In this document: in pieces, positions 1 to 9,628 of the stretch | How positions within the stretch are numbered: position 1 is the stretch's first letter | How the letters are laid out: every line of letters starts with the position of its first letter | Assembly (NCBI GenBank): GCA_015039465.1 | Contig: MU129987.1 | Span: forward strand, 53,387 to 117,386 | Reading direction: 5' to 3' | DNA: 64,000 nucleotides | From: Phlegmacium glaucopus | Taxonomy: Eukaryota; Basidiomycota; Agaricomycetes; Agaricales; Cortinariaceae | Translations under genes and position numbers: made by a program | The notes under the pieces: model-generated | Seen by the model: the letters and a program-made list of their open reading frames with translations, nothing else | What the model was told of the DNA's origin: nothing | Database searches by the model: none

Positions 1-283
1 CAGTCATACGTTCTGTTTGCGTCAACAAGCGATAAAAGCATACTGACTTGGTAGGAATCAGTATTATCTATCGCTTTTCAAATTGCCATTATCGACTCCT
101 CCCAAAATAAACGTGATGCGTATTCGTATCTCCCTTCATTCTAAGCTTCATTCAAAATAAAAAAATGGGAAACGTAAATGAGGAAGGTGTAAGCGGTCAA
201 ATTCTCGACACCACGCCCTTGCTTCGTTTCCTCATCTGTCTTTTGCTTGTTATTTAAGCACAGCAAGTCAATCCAGTTATGCA

Positions 284-1569
284 ATGGCTCCTCAGTCTTC
301 CTACGATACTGAACTCATCACCTACCTAGTCGCGGCAGTTCCAGTCCCAACTGCTCACCACTTTGCCACCGCCATCGACGACAAGGGTCGCCCCCTTGAC
401 TTTTCAATCGGAAACGATGAGAAGTTCTATTTGATCATTAGCAATGAAAAGGGAGTGAACGAACTCCAAAATATTGGGTCCCGTCTTGGATTCGGAGAAT
501 CGAGACAGTTCAAGCTTGTGCTCTTTCACAAGCACAGGATGGTCGCATCGTCTTGGCATTTGCTATCACCCGTCAAAATTCAGATACTGGGGATGCCTAT
601 GTTCTTGGTCCAATTACGCCAGCGGACTTGGAACAGCTTTCCGATAAGGACCTTCAAGCATTGCTCTTCAAGGCGACAAACCAACCACCGCACTTCCGCA
701 GAACGCAAATCGACAATCTCTCGACGACATGTGTCCCGTCAACTCGCCTTTTGGTCAAGGGGTCGTTTATCTGTATAAAGTTAGCGGCACAGACCCTCGT
801 TCTCATCGCAACTGAAGAGAAGTTCGGTTCCCATACGACGGCTGACCCTGACCTTCCGAGTCATGGTATGTGATATTATATAGGTCTGGTTCTGTTTATG
901 AATCCATTCTTTGCGGGATCAGACATCAAGTCGTTGAGCTCTTTCGTTGACAAAGATGGCCATTCGGAGCTCCTTTTGACTGGATCCAAAAACCTGTATC
1001 ATTACAGGAAGATTCAGCGAACTTCTAAACTATTGACTCTCAGCAAGGATGAGCTATTCAACGGAGTTGATAACTTGTTCGTTTCGCAACGCAATGATTA
1101 TATCTCAATCTTGTTTAGAAACAGCACACATATCCTTGGATACCTGAAAGGAGATCGGACACTCACCTCCTTGGTTGACAGTTCTCCCATCCGATAATAG
1201 TATCAGTTGGATTATGGCGGAGTGAAAGGTGCGTTGCGGAATTAAAATTCGAAACCACCAGGCTGAGGTCGTATTCGCAGAGAACATGCGGTTCGCTTCT
1301 CCCGTCGGGACTGACGACGATCCCAAACTTGACAGAGTATGGGAACTAGTAGGAAGTGCATGGGATCAATTCAAGAAGAACTGCGGCTCCATTAACGAGA
1401 CCATCGCCAAAGCTTGGAAGACGAAAGATGAAAGGGTCGGCCTCTGTTGCAGATGTCACGAAGGATATAAGTTTCGAAATTGTGCCTGCCGTCCTTTCTG
1501 CTGTCAAGGGCATAGCGCTCGCCGTTGTCGGGGGCGGTGCTGGTATCATATTCGCAAGATCTTGAGTGC
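284..1569 (+). pseudogene. Broken unknown gene, several frames
   Basis: I do not recognise this gene. A protein-like stretch opens at the ATG at 284 and carries the words YLIISNEKG. It can continue after a plausible 90-nt intron (about 464-553) as DGRIVLAFAITRQ. From about 690 the best protein-like sequence changes frame repeatedly. A clean block at 898-1194 reads MNPFFAGSDIKSLSSF and later SELLLTGSKNLYHYRK, then ends in a stop. Another block near 1430-1565 contains a Gly/Ala-rich hydrophobic segment (ALAVVGGGAGIIF) that could be a membrane helix. Neighbouring blocks cannot be joined by normal introns without internal stops. I therefore read it as one decayed gene rather than several small ones. 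An intact gene with unusual introns cannot be excluded. A repeat-type (propeller-like) fold is only an impression. Confidence 0.4.
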
Positions 1570-2397
1570 AGAGATCAACGTCCCTATTCTTACACCATTG
1601 TTCAAACGAAACTTGGACATGTCTCAATCCGAGAGTGTTAAGTTCTTTTTTTCTTTTGGAGTCGATTGACCTGCAGGTTTACTTATACACTTCCATTCCC
1701 AAAGGGAATTCAACAGCTAAATCTGATCTACGTTGTGTCGGGCGGCGGAATAATGCAATTAGACTTGAGAGATCACGAGGGTTGAACGCAAGGTATGAGT
1801 GGTATCATACTGATAATGTATTGTATTGTATCTGCGCCTTGTCTGCGCATGCAGTTTGGGCCCTTCCATCTATGCTGACGAAGGCCGTAATCTACATGCA
1901 GATGGCACAGCGTTAAAAATAATTCAATTCATAGATCCACCTGACATCGCAGTCGCATCCAACACCTGAGTTTGCAAATGAGTACTAGAACTTGACAAGT
2001 GCGAAGTGTAGAAAGTAGACCGGCTGGACAATCAAAAAAAGTACTAGATCAATATATATATGATAGGCCTATGGGTAAGTACATTGCGTCGCAGATAGCG
2101 AGATAATAAATATAGTTATCATATAAGTTAATACCCATGGATGGGTTTCTCTGCGTACGTGCTAAGTGGCATAGCAAGTCAACTAGGTGAGTAGAGGTGG
2201 TCAACACGCTCAGGGGACAATCGAGGAAAGTAATGCATAACGAGCAAAAATGAATGCATAAAATCACGACGACGTGAGAGATGAAATCCTAGAATTCAAT
2301 AGAATTTCTCGGGGTAGGCCATTTGGGTACTTCCAAATGACAAGAGGACCGAGTATTTTTTCGGCTTGGGGGGCACTCGACAGCTAGGAAAGAGAGC
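1570..2397. other. No gene seen
   Basis: This stretch separates the broken gene from the DUF6699 gene. It holds only short open frames with no family resemblance and AT-rich runs around 2050-2120. The left part may be the 3' end of the decayed gene. Confidence 0.5.
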
Positions 2398-3135
2398 CTA
2401 AAGTTCCCTGGTCGGGGATGCAACATGGAGCTTCCATTCATCGCCACACTGCCATCTAATGCCAAGGAATTTGGTATGGCTCATAAGAAAGTCGACGCGT
2501 TTCATCCCTGCGCGTTTCTCCGATTCCGATGATTTATGATACCCGCGCTCACTGGAGAGTTGACGTCGTAGCCGTCTATAACGCTGCTCATATGCACGTG
2601 TAGCTCGATTACGATAATGTTGAGATGGAAGAAGTTGAAATTCGCTGGGGGTTATATTGGTACGAAGGTCAGAGTAAACAGAGGTAAGAATATCCTGGAG
2701 GGTGATATATGATCCATTGGATGCGTAGACTTTAATCGTCCATGGAAGGTAGGAGGATATGATGGTAACATACAAGCGAGAAGGGCTGAAGGCTGATTCA
2801 TGGAGAGTTTCAATAGATAGAGAGTGGTTGTTGCGAGTGGTTGTTGCAGTGGATACGCGGTCTCTGAGATCGTACGTCATGACAGACGGCTCCAACAAGG
2901 GATGACAACCATGTCGGCCAGCGTATTTAACGGGCTCCAGCAATCTGGGTCGAGGATTACAAATGAACGTATAGGGAGTAGGACTCGGCAGGCCATTTGT
3001 TTTCGGGGAATATGGACTCAAAGTGGAGCTTCTCGAACACGAAGTGGGTGATGAGAAAGAGATGGCTATTGGAGATATAGACGTTTCTGGTGGGTAGACT
3101 GTACTTTGAGAAGCGAATCGCACTCGTTTAAACAT
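2398..3135 (-). CDS. DUF6699-domain protein
   Basis: Single-exon gene of 245 aa. The frame stays open further upstream, but only from a GTG. The first ATG is at 3135 and gives MFKRVRFASQSTVY, which fits the usual short basic start of this family. Residues 1-95 are rich in Ser, Pro and Thr and probably disordered. From about residue 125 the sequence has the family core: YLPWTIKVYASNGSYITLQD, then DILTSVYSDLRTNITPSEF, a basic Arg/Tyr-rich helix, and the closing words KRVDFLMSHTKFLGIRW and DEWKLHV. DUF6699 proteins are common in mushroom-forming fungi, often in many copies, and have no known function. It is transcribed away from the AP-2 sigma gene, with about 700 bp between the two starts. The family call rests on motif memory; a profile search would settle it. 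Confidence 0.75.
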   Translation of the reverse strand: MFKRVRFASQSTVYPPETSISPIAISFSSPTSCSRSSTLSPYSPKTNGLPSPTPYTFICNPRPRLLEPVKYAGRHGCHPLLEPSVMTYDLRDRVSTATTTRNNHSLSIETLHESAFSPSRLYVTIISSYLPWTIKVYASNGSYITLQDILTSVYSDLRTNITPSEFQLLPSQHYRNRATRAYEQRYRRLRRQLSSERGYHKSSESEKRAGMKRVDFLMSHTKFLGIRWQCGDEWKLHVASPTREL

Positions 3136-3835
3136 GACTGATCGTCCGGTTGCAGATGTAAGAATTGAATAGCGATATTTAAAGCACCGAACACCAAGCT
3201 TACTTATAACCCAGTGGATCCCTGACGTATACGGTTCTATGTTCGGGTTGGCCACTTTGCTCAGCCTCGAGTTATGAGCTCACGCGAACTAAATTTAACG
3301 ATTGACGTCAACTATTAGAACCGAGTAATAAATGGACTCCACCTTCTGAGGCTCAAGGCTCGGAGTAAGCCATGAAAGGGTTATGCAGGCGCCTAATAAG
3401 TGATTTTGCTATGACATCACTGGAAATGCCCCTCAGGAGATCGCCTCCTATCAGCCTTGGAGGTGTGCTAACTTCCATGTCAGGACGTTGAACGTTGGAG
3501 CCTTGCCTCGCCGAGGTCAGCAAAGCCCAACGATATACCTGGCAAGAATGGACTATTTGTAACAAGCTGGAGAGCACTGAGAATTGCACGTGGCAGCCTC
3601 AACCTTGCTCCAGTGGACCAAGCCAGTTCCATGATAGGAAGGCTCCTACCGTCAAACACATGACAAAATCGATCTGTGAATACGAGGTGGAGTTGTAGCC
3701 CAAGGGAGCTTGTCCAAGGCTAGCTTGTTGTACATGTGACCCTGCCATGCCGAGAGATATTTGTTACCCGCGATATTGCCAAACAATGCACGGTTGTTGC
3801 ACAACGAGGAATAAGTAGTCCCTTCATATGGTTCC
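3136..3835. other. Divergent intergenic region
   Basis: The two flanking genes start here and run apart, so both promoters should lie in this 700 bp. I see no convincing third gene, TATA box or repeat. Confidence 0.5.
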
Positions 3836-4544
3836 ATGATCAGGTTTATACTTGTACAGGTCAGATGTTTGATCCATGATTCGAACAGAAGAATTATATT
3901 CTCTCACGACCGCAGAATCGACAAGGCAAGACGAGATTATCAAAGTGGTATGTGCCTTACGACGACGATGAAAAAGTGGGTCCTTCGTTGAAGACAAGTA
4001 GCTATTTTCTGACTTCATTCTTACGCAGGTAAGGCTACGTGGGGAAGTACACAGGCTAGTGGCACCTAGGGATCAGAAATATCAGTCCAACTTTGTTGAA
4101 GTGCGTTGATAACTTGTCCCCTAATCGTTAATGGTTTCTTATGACATTGATGAAAAGTTTCGCAACTACAAAATCGTCTATCGACGTTACGCTGGTCTAT
4201 TCTTCTGTCTGTGCGTAGATGCGAACGATAACGAACTTGCATATCTTGAAGCCATCCACTTGTTCGTTGAAATCCTTGGTAGGCTTAATCCTTCACCTCT
4301 TGTGTGGCATCATTTGACCATCTCGTCTTCATAGACACCTTTTTCGATAATGTTTGCGAACTGGATCTAGTTTTTAACTTCTATAAGGTTGGCGCTTCTA
4401 TCCAATGGTGTGATCATCTCTGAAGAAACCATGAAATTGTAGGTTTACGCGATCCTAGATGAAATCTTTCTCGCTGGAGAAATTGAGGAGACTAGCAAGG
4501 ATGTAGTCCTCTCACGTTTAGAGGAGCTGGAGAAGCTTGAGTAA
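3836..4544 (+). CDS. APS2: AP-2 clathrin adaptor complex, sigma subunit
   Basis: Small subunit of the heterotetrameric AP-2 adaptor, which links cargo and clathrin at the plasma membrane during endocytosis. Six exons: 3836-3859, 3916-3975, 4029-4100, 4158-4278, 4335-4387, 4443-4544. All five introns are 53-57 nt with GT and AG ends and phases that fit. The spliced product is 143 aa, the normal length for this subunit. It starts [20 protein letters not shown] and keeps the family words [53 protein letters not shown] and [11 protein letters not shown]. It ends LEELEKLE. The combination VYAILDE with [11 protein letters not shown] points to AP-2 rather than the AP-1 or AP-3 sigma chains. The first exon codes only eight residues and no exon exceeds 121 nt, so simple ORF finding misses the gene. 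No defect was seen. Confidence 0.93.
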
Positions 4545-4603
4545 ACTTCTAACTCGTGTTAAGTTATCCTTGGTCCTCTTTGTTTTTCGACATCTGGAGT
4601 TTC

Positions 4604-4609
4604 AATAAA
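4604..4609 (+). terminator. Poly(A) signal of AP-2 sigma
   Basis: A perfect AATAAA lies 60 nt after the stop codon of the sigma-subunit gene on the same strand. It is the likely cleavage and polyadenylation signal. Confidence 0.55.
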
Positions 4610-6172
4610 GATTATGAACTTTAGCACTGCTATCGTTCAAATTCTCAGTTTACTCGAACGAGATTCATCTTTTTGTGAAAGCCCTTGTACCATTCACCCA
4701 TGGAAGTCATAGATTTATATCCAGAAAATCTTGGTCCGTTATTTCGGGCTCTCATCATGCACCCCAGTCTTCCGATGGTTCCCAACTGCCTCTAGATACA
4801 ACAAAGTCTGTGAGTTGATCTATAGTGTAAGTTGTTTACTTTTACTCAGTGACATTTCGCACGTCTCTCAAAACATGATCCACTAAAGCTTTCCCCTCAG
4901 TGTGAACTTGCGAGTATATCATTGCGCCACGAAGGATGAGATACCATGATTAAACCTCTTCTACTATCTATCTCGGAATGTCGATTCCGTATATTCGACA
5001 GGTTGACTTCTGAATGGTCCGTTGAGTTCGCAGTTTATATTCATGTGTTAACAAGTAACCGACAATTGCCACCAGCATTTTCTCGCGTTACAAGTGCAAA
5101 CTGGAAACTGTTGCCCGGCGATATCAGATGACACAGAGACTTCCCATGCCAATTATCCACTCCTCTGGTAATGCTAACAGGGCATCGGTTCGCCCTAGTT
5201 ACCTGATACAGTAAAAGCTCAGTGATAGATATCTGGACGAAAGTGGAAAAGCTGATACCAGTGAGATCAATATTCTTCATTATTCGAAGAGAGGAGACGC
5301 TTACCTAACAAATTTTCCTGATGAAGATGATTGGTGACAAGGACGCAATAATTTCAGTCGTATCTTGGGGGCTCTTGAGCATTCTATAACCATCGTTGAG
5401 AAATGCGTAGAACGATCCACAAAAATGGCACCCATTCAAAGACCACAAGCTCTTACTACCAATCCCACCTCAAACCTTTATCAAAAGTGTCCGAGCCAAG
5501 TCCGAACTCGAAGATCTTAGCCTCTCCTAGAACTTCTTCCTGCATCGGTTTAGTAATACACCGCCCACCTTGGTCTTATGGTTTCAAACGAATTCAGCCG
5601 TCACTTGAAACGCCTGGCTTTCACCGGGAAATCTATATTCATCGAACCGTTTGTCCATTTAGCGACCAGAAACTAAGAGGAGATGACAGATGGCCGAACT
5701 CCAGCTAATCACGAGTCAATTTAGGTCAATTTTCGTTGATTACTGACCAAGATCCATCCGGAGATCTCCCTGTGATTCTACGCAGCTTTCTACGCCCATT
5801 TTTTGATTCATCATATAACGTGAACACACCCCTATTTCGTATATAGCACCTGCGGAGAGGACCTTGCTCAGCTCTTGCTCACTAGTCGTACTCATTCCTT
5901 TTCTTCTATCGTTACTTGCGTCAAGAGCCTGCTTCCAATACTGAGAAGGCGAATATTTATTAACCCAGTCCCTAGGTGAGGAGCTATCGATGGCAGGTGC
6001 CTCCCTAAAATTGACTACCCTTTATCAGGATTCTCCTTTTGTATCGAACGAGTGGTTAAAATACCCGGCCTATAAATTGTCCCACCCAACAGGGGGTTGG
6101 TGCGTGCCCTGTTAGCTCAGCTCTGTTGGATTGTCCTCAATGTTCTGAGCGTTCAGGTTAGCTTCATTTTGT
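4610..6172. other. No intact gene; possible remnant
   Basis: Open frames here are short. A few pieces read like fragments of an F-box or leucine-rich gene, for example MEVIDLYPENLGPLFRA near 4700 and LKRLAFTGKSIFIEPFV near 5600. They lie in different frames with stops between them and I could not join them. It may be a decayed relative of the F-box gene that follows. The last few hundred bases should hold that gene's promoter. Confidence 0.35.
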
Positions 6173-7393
6173 ATGGAGCTAACCTTGGAGGTTTGCCGAA
6201 TAATTGTGAAGAACGTCGGTAACCCCACCGATATTGCAACCCTGTGTAGAGTATCTCGAAGTTTCCGACACGTTTCTGAACCTGCGTTGTACAAAACCAT
6301 TTTTATGCAGAACGATAACAAAACGATCCTCCTGTGTAACACCCTTGCTTCGTCCCCTCGACTTTCATCACTTGTTGATGCCCTCGCTATTTTATTGCTT
6401 GGATACGAGGAACATAACGATAGCGGTGATAGCAGTGACTATGATGCTGAAGGAACTGATTTGGATTTGCCAGATGGTTATTGGACATTTGTTGCGAAAG
6501 CAATGGAAAAGCTGGTACACCTTCGATCTCTCAGCGTCCATATCGACAATGGATCGAAAACATCAAACGCTTGGATTCTGGATAACTGTACATTTCACCT
6601 CCAAAATTTTCACTGTGATTTTGACTGGGACGAGCACCTTGTCAGGTTCCTTGATCGCCAACTCAATCTCGAGTATCTGTATATCCTGGACTACAAGAAT
6701 ATGGGAAACACCGTCACACCCCATTGTCTTGAAGAGCACCCTCAACACACAGTTTTGAGCGATAATTCTATGCCAAAGCTTTCCATACTTGAATGCACTT
6801 TCGCTGAAGCGGCCACTGCCATTGTACCCAATCGGCCTATTACTCATCTCAAAACGTGCTTATCTCGATCTCGAATGGCTGAAAAGCGAGAAGAGATGAA
6901 CCAATTATTGACCAAAGTGAAGCTTTCTACCCGACCTTTGAGATCTCTTGATATCACGGCCTCTTATTACACAGAAGAGCTTTCTAGGCAACTTCTCGTA
7001 GCCATTTCCAGCACGAGATCAACATTGGCCGAATTGCGTTATTTGGGGACTCTCGTCCTTCCTGTTGATGGTCGAGAGGTAGGTTCGGCCCTTCACGTAA
7101 TTTACCAGTTTCTCGCTCTAATCGTTCTTTCCATTCAGCGCCTTCTGTTCTATGGTTTATTGATGCGTTTTCCGAAAATTCAATGCCTTGAACTCGAAGT
7201 ATCGGCATGGGAACTGCCACCATCACCACCCGCTGCGCTCAGGGCTCTAGCTAGCGAGATGCGATTATACATCCCTTCAATTATTCAAGTGATTTTTGTC
7301 CAAAGCTTTGGTAGTAGTGTGGTCACTGCGATAAACGGTATTTGCCGATTGGACACAGAGATAAATATCGATCTATTATGGCGAGAAAGCTAA
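6173..7393 (+). CDS. F-box-like protein
   Basis: The reading frame from the ATG at 6173 gives 406 aa if unspliced. A segment at 7079-7138 has all the marks of an intron: GTAGGT at its start, TTCAG at its end, and exactly 60 nt, so it does not break the frame. Removing it joins PVDGRE to RLLFYGLLMRFPKIQCLELE and gives 386 aa, the model I prefer. The first 45 residues (LEVCRIIVKNVGNPTDIATL then CRVSRSFRHVSEPALYKTI) match the mushroom F-box-like start. The rest has leucine-rich, LRR-like spacing (LRSLSVHI, LEYLYILDYKN, MPKLSILECTF). Such proteins usually recruit substrates to SCF ubiquitin ligases, but the substrate is unknown. An acidic insert (NDSGDSSDYDAEGTDLDLPD) lies at about residues 83-102. 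Confidence 0.7.
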   Translation: MELTLEVCRIIVKNVGNPTDIATLCRVSRSFRHVSEPALYKTIFMQNDNKTILLCNTLASSPRLSSLVDALAILLLGYEEHNDSGDSSDYDAEGTDLDLPDGYWTFVAKAMEKLVHLRSLSVHIDNGSKTSNAWILDNCTFHLQNFHCDFDWDEHLVRFLDRQLNLEYLYILDYKNMGNTVTPHCLEEHPQHTVLSDNSMPKLSILECTFAEAATAIVPNRPITHLKTCLSRSRMAEKREEMNQLLTKVKLSTRPLRSLDITASYYTEELSRQLLVAISSTRSTLAELRYLGTLVLPVDGREVGSALHVIYQFLALIVLSIQRLLFYGLLMRFPKIQCLELEVSAWELPPSPPAALRALASEMRLYIPSIIQVIFVQSFGSSVVTAINGICRLDTEINIDLLWRES

Positions 7394-8176
7394 AGTGAAT
7401 GTCATAATCGACATACGATTGTATGTTGCTGTTCAATAAGCTGCTACTTTTGATGATCGATGCGAACTTGCTTTTCCAGTCCCTCGTTACTTTGTTGCAT
7501 ACTACCTGTTTCTCACCCATTTCATTTTGCTTCTCTTGGAACTTAAAAAATTATGTTATAAATCTCATCTCATCCTTCGCTTCCTCGCAGCAACGAAGCT
7601 TCGAATCGTTCTTATAACCACTTGTCACTCAGATAGATTCTTGCTTCGAAATGTCATGTATACATCACTGCCCCTCCTGGCCTCCTTTACTTATCAAAGC
7701 AATTTCGGGTATATATATGTATTCGTCTTGTCCGTTGTGAACGCAACGGGAACGTCGTTTATGAAGGCGCCCAGTAAACAATATTAATTACGAATTTACG
7801 AGAACATTCTCACAAACTTGAAAGCTCTCACTTTGTCAAAATTGTGCTCTTTATGCGATGGGTCATATGAATTGACATTAAGGGCGTGCTAACCTTTTTT
7901 CCTTGGTAGTAGCAAATTGTGTATCACACTCATAGCAAGCTTCCAACGTTCGCTAACCTTGTTGGCGGAGCGTATGCGGGCCTGCGCCTGTGCGTTTGAT
8001 GACTAAGCAACTCCTTGTGTGCCAATGTGTTCCAAACTCCCAATCCTTCTCCGAGTCGCCTCCTACTAACATTCAAAGTGAGCCTTTCGCGCTATATTTT
8101 TGCGATGGTTTTATGCACTATATAAAATGTTACTAATACTAGGGCCTTGGAACCACCCCAACGCTCACAATCTACT
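7394..8176. other. Spacer between two F-box genes
   Basis: Contains the 3' end of the first F-box gene and the promoter of the second. A TATA-like word (CTATATAAAATG) lies at about 8118-8129, some 50 nt before the ATG at 8177. No gene recognised. Confidence 0.45.
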
Positions 8177-9628
8177 ATGGCGTCTATCGGTGATCTACCT
8201 ATTGAGCTCCTGCTCGCCATCTTCAAATTGATATATGACAACGACACCCAAACGAATAACTTAGGAGATCAATTTGTTGTTGAAGGAGGATACTCTGAAC
8301 ATGCTTCACTCTGGATCGAAGATGACTGGCACAGGCCGACGTTGTTTCCTATGACAATTGCCTTCGTTTGTCGCCATTGGCGAGATATACTGGCACGGTC
8401 CCCTGAGTACTGGAATAGGGTGGTTTTTGAAGTTGGTAGAGACCCCACCCCTCTGTTGGATGCGTTCTCCTGGTCGAACAACCAACTGTTGGACGTTCTG
8501 GTTTGGAATCGAATACCAGATCTCACAGCTGCTGGGAAGGTTTTGGAGAATGAACGCGTTTCAGCTATCACCGAATCACTCACTCCTCACTTCCATCGAT
8601 GCTGTAGGATAAACTATGAAGTCACATATGCATCCTCGTTGCCTCCAATTGCGACCATATTTCAACCAAAACCATACATTTTGAGGCAGTTTGTCTTCGA
8701 GACCCTTGTGGACGATATTCAATATGGCCATCCAAGCAACTTGAATTCCACGGTGGTGGACCCGAACATGCCTATTGCGCCATTCTCCAACCTTGCGGTC
8801 CTTTCGCTCAGCGCTCGGTTGTTCATTGACCTGGGTAGAGTATACCCTAGTTGGCTACACAATCTTCGATCACATGCCTATCTCACCCTCACCATCTCCC
8901 AATTCCGTTTCCAACAAAAGAGTTATAGCGATGATCGGAGATACACTCTTCTCGAGTTCCTCAGCCATCTTGGGGCCATGCCACAGCCCGAGGTGCTTCG
9001 CCTTCGAAATCTAAGTCTTGGATACGAATCAGAGGTCCCTACCACAGACCCGAAATATACCATCAAGCCAACCTCCTTATTCCTCGACAATCTTGGAGAG
9101 AATTTCCTCACAGAATTTTTCGAGAGGACGATTTTATCGTGCGAAAACATTTATATCAATCGATGCACCATTCCTTGGATCAATCGCCCTTTGAATTCGT
9201 CCTATTTGCACCTAGACAATCTGGGCTATATCCACAATATCTCCAATATTCTGTGCGTGTGGCAAGGGTCTCATCTCTCCCTCGATTCCTGTGCTTCATT
9301 TGACGACGATTTACTGGACCGATTGGAGGATGACGGGCGACTGTACTTGAAATCGCTGACTGACCTCACTTTGAAAGATTGTATCAACTTCACTTCGGCT
9401 GGCTTGAGAAAGCTGATGATGTTGCAGAGGGCCATGGCGGCTGCGGAGGACATTGAGCAAATGACGCTTCATACAGTTTCTGTGGAAGGTGGGAGGCTTA
9501 GTCTTTGGGAAGATGATATTAGCTGGTTTAGGCAACAGAGAGGCGAGACGGACGTTTCCTGGACAATCATTCATCCTGATGGTACTTATGCTTATCCATT
9601 AAATCACTATAGACTTGGGGAAGACTAA
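8177..9628 (+). CDS. F-box protein, agaric type
   Basis: Uninterrupted frame of 483 aa. The open frame begins at a TTG ten codons earlier, but the first ATG is at 8177 and gives MASIGDLPIELLLAIFKLIY, a textbook F-box start (D-LP-E-L--IF). The next part, MTIAFVCRHWRDILARSPEY then WNRVVFEVG, is the standard F-box second half of Agaricomycete proteins (VC--WR-IA---P-LW--I). The C-terminal two thirds has LRR-like spacing (EVLRLRNLSLG, YLKSLTDLTLKDC) and ends in a short polar tail. The predicted role is substrate adaptor of an SCF ubiquitin ligase through Skp1; the target is unknown. No intron is needed. Hundreds of such genes occur in mushroom genomes, so the individual function cannot be inferred. 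Confidence 0.85.
   Translation: MASIGDLPIELLLAIFKLIYDNDTQTNNLGDQFVVEGGYSEHASLWIEDDWHRPTLFPMTIAFVCRHWRDILARSPEYWNRVVFEVGRDPTPLLDAFSWSNNQLLDVLVWNRIPDLTAAGKVLENERVSAITESLTPHFHRCCRINYEVTYASSLPPIATIFQPKPYILRQFVFETLVDDIQYGHPSNLNSTVVDPNMPIAPFSNLAVLSLSARLFIDLGRVYPSWLHNLRSHAYLTLTISQFRFQQKSYSDDRRYTLLEFLSHLGAMPQPEVLRLRNLSLGYESEVPTTDPKYTIKPTSLFLDNLGENFLTEFFERTILSCENIYINRCTIPWINRPLNSSYLHLDNLGYIHNISNILCVWQGSHLSLDSCASFDDDLLDRLEDDGRLYLKSLTDLTLKDCINFTSAGLRKLMMLQRAMAAAEDIEQMTLHTVSVEGGRLSLWEDDISWFRQQRGETDVSWTIIHPDGTYAYPLNHYRLGED

Noticed and set aside
3136..3255. Longer start for the DUF6699 protein
   Set aside because: The extension begins at GTG; the first ATG is at 3135 and gives the expected family start.
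4946..5708. Additional genes from two medium open frames
   Set aside because: They carry no family motif and have stop-rich neighbours; at most they are remnants of an LRR-type gene.
8147..8176. Start of the second F-box protein ten codons upstream
   Set aside because: That codon is TTG; ATG at 8177 gives the standard F-box beginning.
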